A stretch of DNA of 64,000 bases from an uncultured Varibaculum sp. (GTDB lineage: Bacteria > Actinomycetota > Actinomycetes > Actinomycetales > Actinomycetaceae). The translations under genes were made by a program, and so were the position numbers. Shown one piece after another: positions 1 to 8,977 of the stretch. The notes under the pieces are model-generated. The model had not been told where the DNA came from, did not search any database, and worked only from the letters and a program-made list of their open reading frames with translations. The stretch lies in assembly GCF_902489465.1 (NCBI RefSeq), contig NZ_CABTZZ010000003.1, forward strand, positions 21,092 through 85,091. Direction: 5' to 3'. Each line of letters opens with the position of its first letter. Within the stretch, counting starts at the first letter, position 1.

Positions 1-998
1 CGTAACTTTTCCCAATCCATGCGGAAGAGCTTTCCTCCCTTTTGCACCAGGTCTAATAGCTGCCCGGAGGTGTCGGTGGGAACTGTAGTTCCCTGCGGGA
101 GGGTAGTGACACGGGTGCGCTGCGGCTGAATAAATAGGGAGCGGGTGCACCCGTCTGCGGGGCTGAGCGCCCAAGCAGTATCGTCAGCGTTGCGGATCAA
201 TCTTCCGGGACTGGCAGCCTGAATCTGGTTAGTTTCGGGATCCACCAAATAGTTGATTCCTTTATGCCCGATAACCCACAGGGTATCGGAGAAAGTTTCA
301 AAAGTTTCTGGTGCTTGCTCTGTAGGTTTACCGTCAAGGTTGCAGTTACCGGGATCTGGCTGTAGCTGCGGGTCGGAAGCTTTTTGGGAAACTAGTCCTT
401 CCGCTAGCTGTTCGCCTTGATCCGATAGTCGGAGGAGGGAAAGATCTTCCCCAACGAGGACGATCTGGGATCCCTGGGTAGCGATATTGGCATAGGAATC
501 GGTAGATTCCCATATCCAACGGGCAGTCCCCATCTTCAAATCCACTAGTGCTATCCCCGAACCATTACCCGAATGATAAAGACAGGGCAGGTGTCGATGG
601 TCTCCATTGGCGCCCCCGAGTGTTTGCTGAGCGCAGGCAGCTATGGGGGCTCCTAAGTTTACCGACCAAGAGGAGGTTCCATCGGTTGATAGTTGCAGGA
701 TGACGCCACTACCATCACCAGTGACGCCGGCTCCAATGCGGTAATCTCCATAGGTTACTGGGCGAATGGAAGATTGTTGTCCCCATAGAGGAAGAAAGGA
801 CTCAATCCCGTAGTCTTGTGCCCGGAAATCCTCTTGCAGTACCGGTTGAACCTTAAAATAACCAGTTGATTGTGCTTGCCTGGAGGTGTAACGCCACCAT
901 AAGAAGGTTCCGCCACCGATTATCGCCAATAACGCGAGAGTGAGAATTACTATGACCAGCCGGAAAATCCGGCGTTTCATGCGCCTGGAGCCAGCCAC
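1..998 (-). CDS. membrane-anchored PQQ-like beta-propeller protein (partial)
   Basis: The frame is open from a GTG at 998 to the left edge, so about 332 residues are visible and the C-terminus is outside the window. I chose the GTG because AGGAAGG lies five bases upstream of it; an in-frame ATG at 980 is the alternative. Residues 8-30 form one hydrophobic segment after a basic N-terminus (MKRRIFR), so the protein is probably a type II membrane protein or secreted. The rest is rich in G, W, T and D with repeats of the kind LVDLKMGTARWIWES and NYLVDPETNQI, which resemble blades of PQQ/WD-like beta-propellers. No catalytic motif is visible. Function unknown; an extracellular binding or scaffold role is an inference. 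Confidence 0.6.
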   Translation of the reverse strand, partial: MAGSRRMKRRIFRLVIVILTLALLAIIGGGTFLWWRYTSRQAQSTGYFKVQPVLQEDFRAQDYGIESFLPLWGQQSSIRPVTYGDYRIGAGVTGDGSGVILQLSTDGTSSWSVNLGAPIAACAQQTLGGANGDHRHLPCLYHSGNGSGIALVDLKMGTARWIWESTDSYANIATQGSQIVLVGEDLSLLRLSDQGEQLAEGLVSQKASDPQLQPDPGNCNLDGKPTEQAPETFETFSDTLWVIGHKGINYLVDPETNQIQAASPGRLIRNADDTAWALSPADGCTRSLFIQPQRTRVTTLPQGTTVPTDTSGQLLDLVQKGGKLFRMDWEKL

Positions 999-1290
999 TG
1001 CATCCTTCCTTCCGCTAACTTCAAATCAACTTAGTTAAGTCTAACCCGCACTGGTTATTTCTCGGTCATGGCGTGGCGGATATGCCAGTTAGTGAACAAG
1101 CTGGAGGGGGATAACCCAAATAATCAGGGCATTATCTAGGAAGGAAGGCGGGCTGAAATCAGAATTGTTTCTGATAGCTGGCCGCAGACAGGCTGCCGTG
1201 GCCGTCAAATAGGTTCGCAAGTTCCCTATTTATGGTTAGAATAAAGTTATAAGTTTGGGTCTAAAAGAATAGGCAAAGCTGAGGCAAAAC

Positions 1291-2133
1291 ATGCATGTAG
1301 ATCCCGGTGGGCAGGCAGATCAGCGCGTGGCGGTAATTATTCCCGCAAAAGATGAGGCCGAGCGTATTGGGATGACTGTTAGAGCAGTAAAAGCGCTACC
1401 ATTTGTCGACCTGGACTTAATCGTAGTGGTAGATGATGGTTCTTCAGATGATACTCGCGAAGTGGCCAGACAAGCCGGGGCGGTAACCGTCCGTCACACC
1501 GTTAATCGCGGTAAAGCTTCTTCCATGGAAACTGGCGCCAAAGTAGTAGCAATGCGGGCTATCAAGGGGGAAAAACCGCCACTGCTATTATTCTTAGACG
1601 CTGACCTAGCTGATAGTGCGGCTGAAGCGGCTCCATTAATCGAGCCAGTTATTACCGGAGAGGCCGACTGCAGTATTGCGGTTTTACCCAAGCCGACTGG
1701 GGCAGGCGGACATGGATTTGTACTGGGATTATCAAGATGGGCGATTAGACGTACTACCGGCTGGAATCCGCAAGCTCCCCTGTCGGGGCAACGCTGTCTA
1801 ACCACGGCAGCTTTCCAAGCAGCTCTTCCCTTGGCAGCTGGCTGGGGAGTCGAAACGGATATGACGATTAGCCTGCTTAGTGCGGGTTTCTCGGTTAAAG
1901 AGGTGCCGGTAAACTTTACACACCGGGTTAGCCGGCGGGATTTTAAATCCCAGATGCATCGCCTGCATCAGTTTATTGACGTGGCGAAAGCCCTAGGTCG
2001 GCTGCGTGCCCGCCGGGTGCATGTCAAACCCCATAAGTTCTTAGATGCGGCGTTGAAACAAAAACCGGGCGAAGTTTATCGAGCTAAGCCCCGCGAAGTT
2101 GCTGGTAAAGACGCAAAGAGCGCCGAACAGTAA
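1291..2133 (+). CDS. family 2 glycosyltransferase
   Basis: A 280-residue GT-A fold glycosyltransferase. The N-terminal strand AVIIPAKDEAERIG, the nucleotide-binding VVDDGSSDDT (about residue 48) and the metal-binding LFLDADLAD (about 100) are the classic GT2 signatures. The second half has GQRCLT and GVETDMT, where the acceptor and catalytic base normally lie. There is no membrane segment, unlike dolichyl-phosphate mannosyltransferases with C-terminal anchors. TGAGG lies six bases before the ATG. The 3' end overlaps the end of the convergent giant membrane gene by 58 bp. The neighbour suggests a role in envelope polysaccharide or lipid-linked sugar synthesis; donor and acceptor cannot be read from sequence. 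Confidence 0.85.
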   Translation: MHVDPGGQADQRVAVIIPAKDEAERIGMTVRAVKALPFVDLDLIVVVDDGSSDDTREVARQAGAVTVRHTVNRGKASSMETGAKVVAMRAIKGEKPPLLLFLDADLADSAAEAAPLIEPVITGEADCSIAVLPKPTGAGGHGFVLGLSRWAIRRTTGWNPQAPLSGQRCLTTAAFQAALPLAAGWGVETDMTISLLSAGFSVKEVPVNFTHRVSRRDFKSQMHRLHQFIDVAKALGRLRARRVHVKPHKFLDAALKQKPGEVYRAKPREVAGKDAKSAEQ

Positions 2134-5100
2134 GCCAGAGCGGTAAGTAACAGTCCCGTGGCGGGCAGCTGAGTACCGGAATCATTGAGTAAATAGGCGA
2201 ATAACTGGTTGATCCCGATAGCTAACAGAGTGATCCTAAGGGTACTTTCTTTCTTTGCCAGCGGGGTTTCTCCCAGTTGCGGACGCACGCGGGCAAATAT
2301 CCAGGTGATAGAGGTTGCCAATTCTCGCAGATAGGTGCGGCCGCGCTGCCAGTATTTCTTGGAGTATTCCTCTTGTCTACGCGGGGGAGTAAGGGGAGCT
2401 AAAGCAAGATTGTCGGGCAGGAAAAGATTCGTCGGCATTGGAGTTAGGGACAGCGCGGGAAATACTAGGAGTACGAAAACTAGTAGGCAACACAGTAGTG
2501 ACCAAACATAGGTTATTGATCCCCAGCTAGCCAGGTTAGCAAGGATTTTCCGGGTAATAATCACCTGAAGGTCACCGTTAATAACAGACTGTACAAAGTT
2601 TCCGAGATGCGTTCTTTGAGAAGCAGGACGCATCCAGTCGGCAAATGCCAGTCCTACGGAAGCTCCTGCCGCCACCATGAGCACCACGAGTATCCGTTTT
2701 ATTCCTATCCGTTTTCCGTTAAGTAAGAGCACCAGTACTAAGAAGCCGGGTAAGAAGGATATCGGTCCCCCAAAATCGGCTCCATAACGCGGGAGACCAT
2801 CTATCACCATAAAAGCTATCGCTAAGAGGTCGATCAACAAGTTAGCTAACCAGACTTGGCGCCGAGAATTCTTTTTGCGTTCGAAAGCTGCAGGTCGTCC
2901 TAGGGAGGTAACACATCCGCATAGCAGCAGGGTCCAGATGGCACACACTGAGTAATAGACATTTCCAAACCCAAAGAAGCGGGCTCCTAGTAGGGAAAAT
3001 GATCCGAAGGGGGAGTCCATGGAAATGTGAGAACCGGTGGCGACATCTAAACAAATGAAAAAGGTACTGAAAGCGGCAACTAGCAACGCCGGTCCAATGG
3101 GGCGATCACGCCAGGGACCAGTGCAGGCAACCAGAGCTAGTGAGGAGGCAATTAAGACGCTGGTAGTAATGAAAAAACTGGTGGGTGCTTCGGCTTCCCA
3201 CCATGGTAACATCGCGGCTCCCAGGCAAGCAGCGGGTAAGGAAGCCAGCGCTAGACAAAGGAACTGTCCGAGCATGCCCAGTTGAATCTGCAAATGAGGA
3301 CGTCGCGGATTCGGTTTTATGGCTAGTAAAGAAACTAGGCACAACGCTAGTACTAATAAAGACCCAGCTGCGAAGCCTACAAATTTGTTTGGCGGGAGTC
3401 CCAAGCGTGCATAGCTAGCATCGGCGCGTTGAGAGGTACTCACGAGACGCTCGAGGCGATCAGCACTATCAGTGGAGGCATTGCTGCTAATCATTAGGGA
3501 AGAACCCGAGGTACTCAACTTGTCGTTGCGGGCGCCCAACCAGTCCAAAACCGTGGCCGGTAAATCCGCGGTTTGGGCAATCCCCACCTGGTGGGTAGAG
3601 GGCGAATACGCGATCCCCTCCGAGATCCCCTTCCCATAGACCAGGGCGGCTTGTAACCGTTGCTGGGCGGAATCGGGGTTAGTCGATACCACCAGGGCAC
3701 GGGTATTCTCTGGCAGCGCCGCTAAGGTGTTCTTCAGGGCGGTAATCTGTTTTTCCTGTTGGGCTAGGGTGATGCGATCCGGTAACTTTTCCCGCAGATC
3801 AGGATAGGTAGCTATAGTAGGAAACAACCGATGATTTTGTTTTCGGGTCTGGGTTAGGTAGTCCGGATCTAGTCCCGGGTCTTGACTAAGCACAGTGGAA
3901 AGATCTACCAAGTGCAAGGCGTCAGGAGAAAAGGTGCTGTCAGAATCCCCGAATAGGCCCGGGGAGGCTGGGGGAGTAGGATTTACCTGCGGGTTCATTT
4001 CTGAGCGGCGCAGATTATTTCTATCTTGCATCTGGTTACGGCCATTTTTTGCGTCAGTAACTAGCGTTCCCGCTTGCAAAGAGTTTCCCGAGAGGGAACC
4101 GCCATTTTGTAATAGCCAAATCGGATCCCAAATATCTGATTTTTCCAGTTGGGATTTCCCGGAGGCAGGATCCAGGAAATAGAAAATATCTTGCTGCTGT
4201 GCCCCCACCTCGCTGGTCTGTCGGTCCGGATTGAGGTTTTGGGATCCCGCTTGCGCATCAATCAAGGTCAGAGCATGAGAGGAAACCATACTCCGTACTG
4301 CCTGAGCGTATCCGGCGGCCAGGGGATCAATATCGCTTACTTCTCCGCGGATAATTCCTTCCTCATCTGCTAGAGCCAAAGCGGCACTATTTCCGATAGC
4401 TCCCGCAGAAATTTGGGCGTCTTGCAGCTGCTCAACAAAAATCCCAGGCTTGGCTGCAAGGGAGCTGGCGATAGCCGAGCGCTGATAGTAATCCCACATT
4501 TGTACCCGTTTCCCGTCACTTAAAGGCTCCGGCTGTAGGCAAAGGTTACGTCCCGCCAGCGAGTATCGCGACAGGGGTCGGCCAGCAGAAAATGTTAACC
4601 AGGCATCCTGGGGACAAGCCATAGCCTTAAAAGGGTAGGGAGCTAAGGTAAACAGCGCCCCGTTTCTAACTGCCGGGGAACTGCCTGCCAGTTCTGGCGG
4701 CGCTGCCATTAGGTCTTCCCAAGGAAGCCCTGAAGTGAAAACCACCGCCACTTTGGTATCCGTGGATTGGGGTAAGGAGTCAATCTTGGTGGCCGGGGCA
4801 TCGGGGCTAACTCCAAAAGTCCCGATTATTCCGGCTCCCCCTAGGGATAGTGCCCCCATCACTGCAACTATCGAAACTGTTCGGAAATACGAACTGGAAC
4901 CCGAAGCGCAGGGCGAATCCACAACCGGATGGGAGTAAGTCAAAAATGCCACAGTTAAAGGAGCGAGGAAAAGCAGGGCACAGATCAGAGCCGACGCTCC
5001 TGCCCACAGCCACAAGCCAATAAATAAGGCTACCGCCGTTACCGCACTAATCGCTCGGCATTTAATACGGTTTCGGCGCCAAAAAGTATCTAGAGGCGGT

Positions 5101-6680
5101 AAGGACGCTAGCAGGCAAACCGCGGCTAGTAGCAAGCAGCTAAGCATCAAGGCGGCGGCTTCAGCAGATAGTCGCCAAAAGAAGGGGCCATCTAAAACGC
5201 TATAGCCCAAAGGGGTTCCCACTTGGGTATATTCAGATTGTTTGCGCGTGCAGAGCAAAATCCCCAAGGTGAGGGCACTTGCAGCTATCCCTGCCCTGCG
5301 CGCCAGTGGGGCAGGAGAAAAAGCGAAAGATTGTCGCAGGGCTGAAACGAACAGCGCTAACAGGGCAGTAAAAAGTAAAGCAACAAGAGCTATCGCGCCA
5401 CTAGTCCAGCCGGGAGATACTGCCCAGTCAGCACCTAATAGGTAGTAGAGACCAAAAGAAGCCGGAGAAAGGAAAGCAGTAAAAACTGCAGCGACGCTTA
5501 GGGGAATTCGGATGCGACGGAGCTTAAGTTTTCCGCGCTTCCGGTTCCACAGGTATCCCCCTAAGACTAAAAAGAAACCGCAGGCGATAGCCAGATAAAG
5601 CCAGATTTTAGTGTTGGTACTGGCGGCAGAAAGCTGAACCTGGTTTTGTAAATAATCTAAACGCTGTTGCAGGTTTTTTTCTGTCGAACTGCTGGCAGCA
5701 TTTTCTAAGTTTATTAACGGTTGTAACTGCCCTGGAATACTGTCAGCAGTTAGCGGCGATCCTTGGTTTCCAGCAGGCACCGGTAGGGAGAAATGAGAAA
5801 GAATCTGAGCGTTAATATCTGCTAAAGTGCTTAGACCGGCAGCGTTGGTGCTAGCGGAGGTTGCTAGGCCGGTACCGCTAGCTGGGGAATAGTTCAGCAA
5901 ATAGGGCGCAGTGTTTTTTACATCGGCCACTAGGGACAGGGAAATCATCCCCGACTTGGGGCTTAACCCGGCCAGCGCTCCCTCCAGCATTTGTAGTTGC
6001 CGCTCGGATGGGGAAAGGGAGCTCAGATCTACTACGGTGAGCCCGCCCTCGGCCAAACTGGCTTTCACTTTAGCCGTCAGTTCCGGGACGGATTCTGGTA
6101 GCGTGGCATAGTTTTTCACGGAGCCGTTACCGTGAGCCAGCAATAAGCCCGCCTGGGAGCCGATTGCACGCATTTTAATTCCGAAGGCTTCTAAAACGCC
6201 CGCTAATTGTCCCGGGCGTGCCTGCTGAGTTTCTTGCCAGTAGTTTTCGCCAATTCCTGCTATTTTCCCGGCCGCTACCGCGGCTCTAGGGCAGGGGTGC
6301 GCCAGGTGGGCAGGATAGCCATTTTGTATGGTTAACACAGATTCGCTAAGGCATCCTGAGGTATTAACAGTGCCGACTGCCCCCGCCGAGGCGTATTTTG
6401 CGAGCTGCGGGTATTGCTTCAAATTGGGGGAGATTTGTTGCCAAGACAGATCCCGAGTTAGCACTAACAGTAGGGGATCTCTTACCCGCGGTTTGGAATA
6501 GGTATCTAGGTTAGGGTAGTAGATCTTTTGCGCTGGAGTAAGCCCCTTAGGGGCAGGTTCTGGTTCCCAAGTGGTCGCCGCCGCTGGCCTAACCGGTAAG
6601 ACTAGTAATACCAACAAAAAACTAAACAGGAGGGCGCTGCCTAAACGGGAAAGGTGCCTTACTGTTTTTGCCACAGCCAT
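2076..6680 (-). CDS. giant polytopic membrane protein with two alkaline-phosphatase-like ectodomains
   Basis: This is a 1534-residue protein with an N-terminal signal sequence (about 12-36, ending PAAA). Residues about 65-340 form an extracytoplasmic domain (LLLVLTRDLSW near its start), followed by about seven hydrophobic segments (358-635). A second ectodomain (about 645-1100) opens with a similar strand, VAVVFTSGLPW, and ends with LPATVLDWLG, typical of the alkaline phosphatase/sulfatase superfamily. A final block of about ten membrane segments follows (1105-1525). The two halves look like an internal duplication. Metal-ligand residues of true phosphatases are not obvious, so catalysis is uncertain. 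The ATG at 6680 has no Shine-Dalgarno sequence. TAGAAT lies six bases before an in-frame GTG at 6674, so a leaderless start there is possible. It overlaps the convergent glycosyltransferase gene, fitting a cell-envelope role. Confidence 0.7.
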   Translation of the reverse strand: MAVAKTVRHLSRLGSALLFSFLLVLLVLPVRPAAATTWEPEPAPKGLTPAQKIYYPNLDTYSKPRVRDPLLLVLTRDLSWQQISPNLKQYPQLAKYASAGAVGTVNTSGCLSESVLTIQNGYPAHLAHPCPRAAVAAGKIAGIGENYWQETQQARPGQLAGVLEAFGIKMRAIGSQAGLLLAHGNGSVKNYATLPESVPELTAKVKASLAEGGLTVVDLSSLSPSERQLQMLEGALAGLSPKSGMISLSLVADVKNTAPYLLNYSPASGTGLATSASTNAAGLSTLADINAQILSHFSLPVPAGNQGSPLTADSIPGQLQPLINLENAASSSTEKNLQQRLDYLQNQVQLSAASTNTKIWLYLAIACGFFLVLGGYLWNRKRGKLKLRRIRIPLSVAAVFTAFLSPASFGLYYLLGADWAVSPGWTSGAIALVALLFTALLALFVSALRQSFAFSPAPLARRAGIAASALTLGILLCTRKQSEYTQVGTPLGYSVLDGPFFWRLSAEAAALMLSCLLLAAVCLLASLPPLDTFWRRNRIKCRAISAVTAVALFIGLWLWAGASALICALLFLAPLTVAFLTYSHPVVDSPCASGSSSYFRTVSIVAVMGALSLGGAGIIGTFGVSPDAPATKIDSLPQSTDTKVAVVFTSGLPWEDLMAAPPELAGSSPAVRNGALFTLAPYPFKAMACPQDAWLTFSAGRPLSRYSLAGRNLCLQPEPLSDGKRVQMWDYYQRSAIASSLAAKPGIFVEQLQDAQISAGAIGNSAALALADEEGIIRGEVSDIDPLAAGYAQAVRSMVSSHALTLIDAQAGSQNLNPDRQTSEVGAQQQDIFYFLDPASGKSQLEKSDIWDPIWLLQNGGSLSGNSLQAGTLVTDAKNGRNQMQDRNNLRRSEMNPQVNPTPPASPGLFGDSDSTFSPDALHLVDLSTVLSQDPGLDPDYLTQTRKQNHRLFPTIATYPDLREKLPDRITLAQQEKQITALKNTLAALPENTRALVVSTNPDSAQQRLQAALVYGKGISEGIAYSPSTHQVGIAQTADLPATVLDWLGARNDKLSTSGSSLMISSNASTDSADRLERLVSTSQRADASYARLGLPPNKFVGFAAGSLLVLALCLVSLLAIKPNPRRPHLQIQLGMLGQFLCLALASLPAACLGAAMLPWWEAEAPTSFFITTSVLIASSLALVACTGPWRDRPIGPALLVAAFSTFFICLDVATGSHISMDSPFGSFSLLGARFFGFGNVYYSVCAIWTLLLCGCVTSLGRPAAFERKKNSRRQVWLANLLIDLLAIAFMVIDGLPRYGADFGGPISFLPGFLVLVLLLNGKRIGIKRILVVLMVAAGASVGLAFADWMRPASQRTHLGNFVQSVINGDLQVIITRKILANLASWGSITYVWSLLCCLLVFVLLVFPALSLTPMPTNLFLPDNLALAPLTPPRRQEEYSKKYWQRGRTYLRELATSITWIFARVRPQLGETPLAKKESTLRITLLAIGINQLFAYLLNDSGTQLPATGLLLTALAYCSALFASLPATSRGLAR

Positions 6681-6752
6681 ATTCTACGGTCTCAATAAGG
6701 GTAAAGGGCATTTTTCCTAGTATCGTGAAAATAGTTGATAAAGGAAGCGGAG

Positions 6753-7685
6753 ATGAATACTGCAGTTACTAACTATGCGTTCTTAGGGCCGGTAGGTACT
6801 TTTTGTCACCAGGCATTGCTGCAAGTGGCAACGGCTGATGCCCAGCTGATTCCCTGTGCCGGGGAACGCCTCGCTATGGATATGGTGCGGGAAGGGAAAG
6901 CCGAGCGGGCAGTGGTGCCTATCGAAAACTCTATTGAAGGAGGCGTGAGCGCCACTTTGGATTCCCTGGGATGGGACAAACGCCTGCAAATCGTGGCGGA
7001 AATGATTGTCCCGGTAGGGTTCACCTTAGCGGTGCGGGAAGGGACGCAGCTTTCCGAGATTACCCGCATCGGTACCCATTCTCACGCCTGGGCTCAGTGC
7101 CGCAACTGGGTAGCAGACCATCTGCCGGGGGCGGTTCATGTAGCCACCACATCCACGGCGGAATCAGCGCGGATGCTTTCCGAGGGAGATGCGGGTTTCC
7201 AAGCGGTGCTAGCCTCGGGGGCAGCAGTAACGACCTATGGGCTTACGCCTCTTTACGAGGACGTGGCCGATAATCCCGGGGCAGTTACCCGTTTCGTGGA
7301 AGTGGCAAATCCCGGTCACGTACCTCAGCCCTGTGGAGCTGATAAAACCACTATTCAAGTACGGTTACCTAATGATTACCGTTCAGGGGCGCTGCTGGAA
7401 ATGCTGCAACAGTTTTCGGCACGGGGAATCAACTTGAGTCGTATCGAGTCGCGTCCTCTAGCTGGGCATCCGGGGCGCTATGTGTTCAGTATTGATCTGG
7501 ATGGACACGTTAGAGAAGAGCGAGTGCAATCTGCACTGCGTGGGCTGTACCGGATCAGTGAAGACTTACGGTTCTTAGGTTCCTATGCGCGTGCTGACCA
7601 GGTGCGAAATGATCATGCTCCCCGCACGGGAGACCGTGATTTTCAGCGTGCTCGGGGCTGGGTGGAGTCGATTTTACAAAAGTAG
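6753..7685 (+). CDS. pheA: prephenate dehydratase
   Basis: Converts prephenate to phenylpyruvate in phenylalanine synthesis. The N-terminal periplasmic-binding-like catalytic domain starts at FLGPVGTFCHQAL and carries PIENSIEGGV and the catalytic GAVTRF motif (about residue 176). A C-terminal ACT domain (about 200-280) contains ESRPLAGHPGRYVF, the phenylalanine-binding region of this family, so feedback inhibition by phenylalanine is expected. About 310 residues, a normal length for actinobacterial single-function enzymes. The start is the ATG at 6753, which follows AAGGAAG at five bases; an upstream TTG is less likely. It is divergent from the giant membrane gene and seems monocistronic. Confidence 0.93.
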   Translation: MNTAVTNYAFLGPVGTFCHQALLQVATADAQLIPCAGERLAMDMVREGKAERAVVPIENSIEGGVSATLDSLGWDKRLQIVAEMIVPVGFTLAVREGTQLSEITRIGTHSHAWAQCRNWVADHLPGAVHVATTSTAESARMLSEGDAGFQAVLASGAAVTTYGLTPLYEDVADNPGAVTRFVEVANPGHVPQPCGADKTTIQVRLPNDYRSGALLEMLQQFSARGINLSRIESRPLAGHPGRYVFSIDLDGHVREERVQSALRGLYRISEDLRFLGSYARADQVRNDHAPRTGDRDFQRARGWVESILQK

Positions 7686-7730
7686 GTCACGAGTTCGCGA
7701 TTATGAGCTATGCAGATCTCTAGGAGTTTC

Positions 7731-8816
7731 CTAGGGGATGCGTACCACTACTGCTCCGCGATCTAAAGACGCAGAAATCTCCCGGTAGCTACCCACCGTA
7801 TCGCCATCGACTTGAATCATCCGCGGCTCCCCGTGCACCTTGGCACTGGCGGTCCGGGTACGGATCACATCGGTTTTTGAAACCAAGCCTGCGGTTAGTC
7901 TTTTCAACCCCAAAGTGTCACGAAATACCCTAGTGGTGACTTCTAGTAAACCGATTAGGCCTCCCCGCACGCTCAGCATTAGTACCTCAAGCCAACCATC
8001 ATGAGGATTAGCTTCTGGGAGTAAAGGAATCCCGCCAACCAGTTCCCCACAAGAGGCAAAGAGCAGGGTATTTACTTTACGAGTACGGGTATGGGATTGG
8101 TCTCCAAAGGAAATATCCATAGTGATAGGAGGATTGTTAGAGGCTGCGATACCCGACACTACATAGGCTCCCCATCCGATTGAGGCTTTTAATTTAGTCG
8201 ATACCTTGTCCATAACTTCCGCGTCATATCCGATACCCGCCATCACCAGGAAAGGAAAATCTTCTCCAGTTTCAGTTTTTAGATGCCCTAAATCGACTTC
8301 GGTATTTTTACCTGTAAAAGCAATTTCGCAGGCTCGTCGCAAAGAATCAACCGGGATATTAAGGTTTCTGGCCAAAAGATTTCCGGTTCCTAGTGGCAAA
8401 ATCCCCAGCGGAATCCGGCTCTCGGCCAGGGTTGCTGCAATAATCCGTAATGTGCCATCTCCACCAGCTGAAATAACCAGTCCTACCTGTTGCTCAATTG
8501 CTTGTTTTGCCTGATTTTTTCCTAAGGATTCCTCGTCCGTTTCGAGAAAAATAGGTTCGTCATACCCGGTGGCTTGGGCGCGTTGGGTTACAGTGCGCTG
8601 GAAATCATCCAGGTTAGAAATCTTTGTAGGGTTATAAATAATCGCTACCCGTTTGGAAGAGTCATTAGCGCAGGTAGTGGTAGGCGCAGAAAATCCTCGT
8701 TTAATCGCAAGTTTCATTGCCCGGGTGGCAATCCGGCGGGCACTAATCGCCGCGGACAAGGCAATAATCCCTACAGCCAGCGCCGCGATTACCAAAATCC
8801 AGAGCACAGTGGTCAT
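7731..8816 (-). CDS. diacylglycerol kinase-family lipid kinase
   Basis: A 361-residue protein of the DAGK/sphingosine kinase/YegS family. The nucleotide-binding motif SAGGDGTLR (about residue 135) and LPLGTGNLLARNL (about 160) are diagnostic. The C-terminal beta-sandwich ends with VHGEPRMIQVDGD. An N-terminal hydrophobic segment (residues 4-26) anchors it in the membrane, which is unusual for soluble YegS but common in actinobacterial homologues. Likely substrates are diacylglycerol or another membrane lipid; the exact one is not readable. It is monocistronic between pheA (convergent) and serS (divergent). Confidence 0.88.
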   Translation of the reverse strand: MTTVLWILVIAALAVGIIALSAAISARRIATRAMKLAIKRGFSAPTTTCANDSSKRVAIIYNPTKISNLDDFQRTVTQRAQATGYDEPIFLETDEESLGKNQAKQAIEQQVGLVISAGGDGTLRIIAATLAESRIPLGILPLGTGNLLARNLNIPVDSLRRACEIAFTGKNTEVDLGHLKTETGEDFPFLVMAGIGYDAEVMDKVSTKLKASIGWGAYVVSGIAASNNPPITMDISFGDQSHTRTRKVNTLLFASCGELVGGIPLLPEANPHDGWLEVLMLSVRGGLIGLLEVTTRVFRDTLGLKRLTAGLVSKTDVIRTRTASAKVHGEPRMIQVDGDTVGSYREISASLDRGAVVVRIP

Positions 8817-8965
8817 AGCTGCTAGTTTAGAACATTTGCAGTCATCTTAGAGTAACGGGGAAGCTCAGTAAGGATTGGCGGGGCTCAACTGACCAATACT
8901 GCCAGGAATTCCGCTACCACTTACTCGTTAGAAAAAACAAGATGAGAAGCGATGCCCGGTGAGGA

Positions 8966-8971
8966 TATGAT
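8966..8971 (+). promoter_or_regulatory. -10 box of a probable leaderless serS transcript
   Basis: TATGAT lies exactly six bases before the serS ATG at 8978, so transcription would begin at or next to the start codon. No good Shine-Dalgarno sequence precedes the ATG. The same spacing is seen before the CadD-like gene and the pucR-type gene. The -35 region is poor. Confidence 0.5.
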
Positions 8972-8977
8972 AAACCC

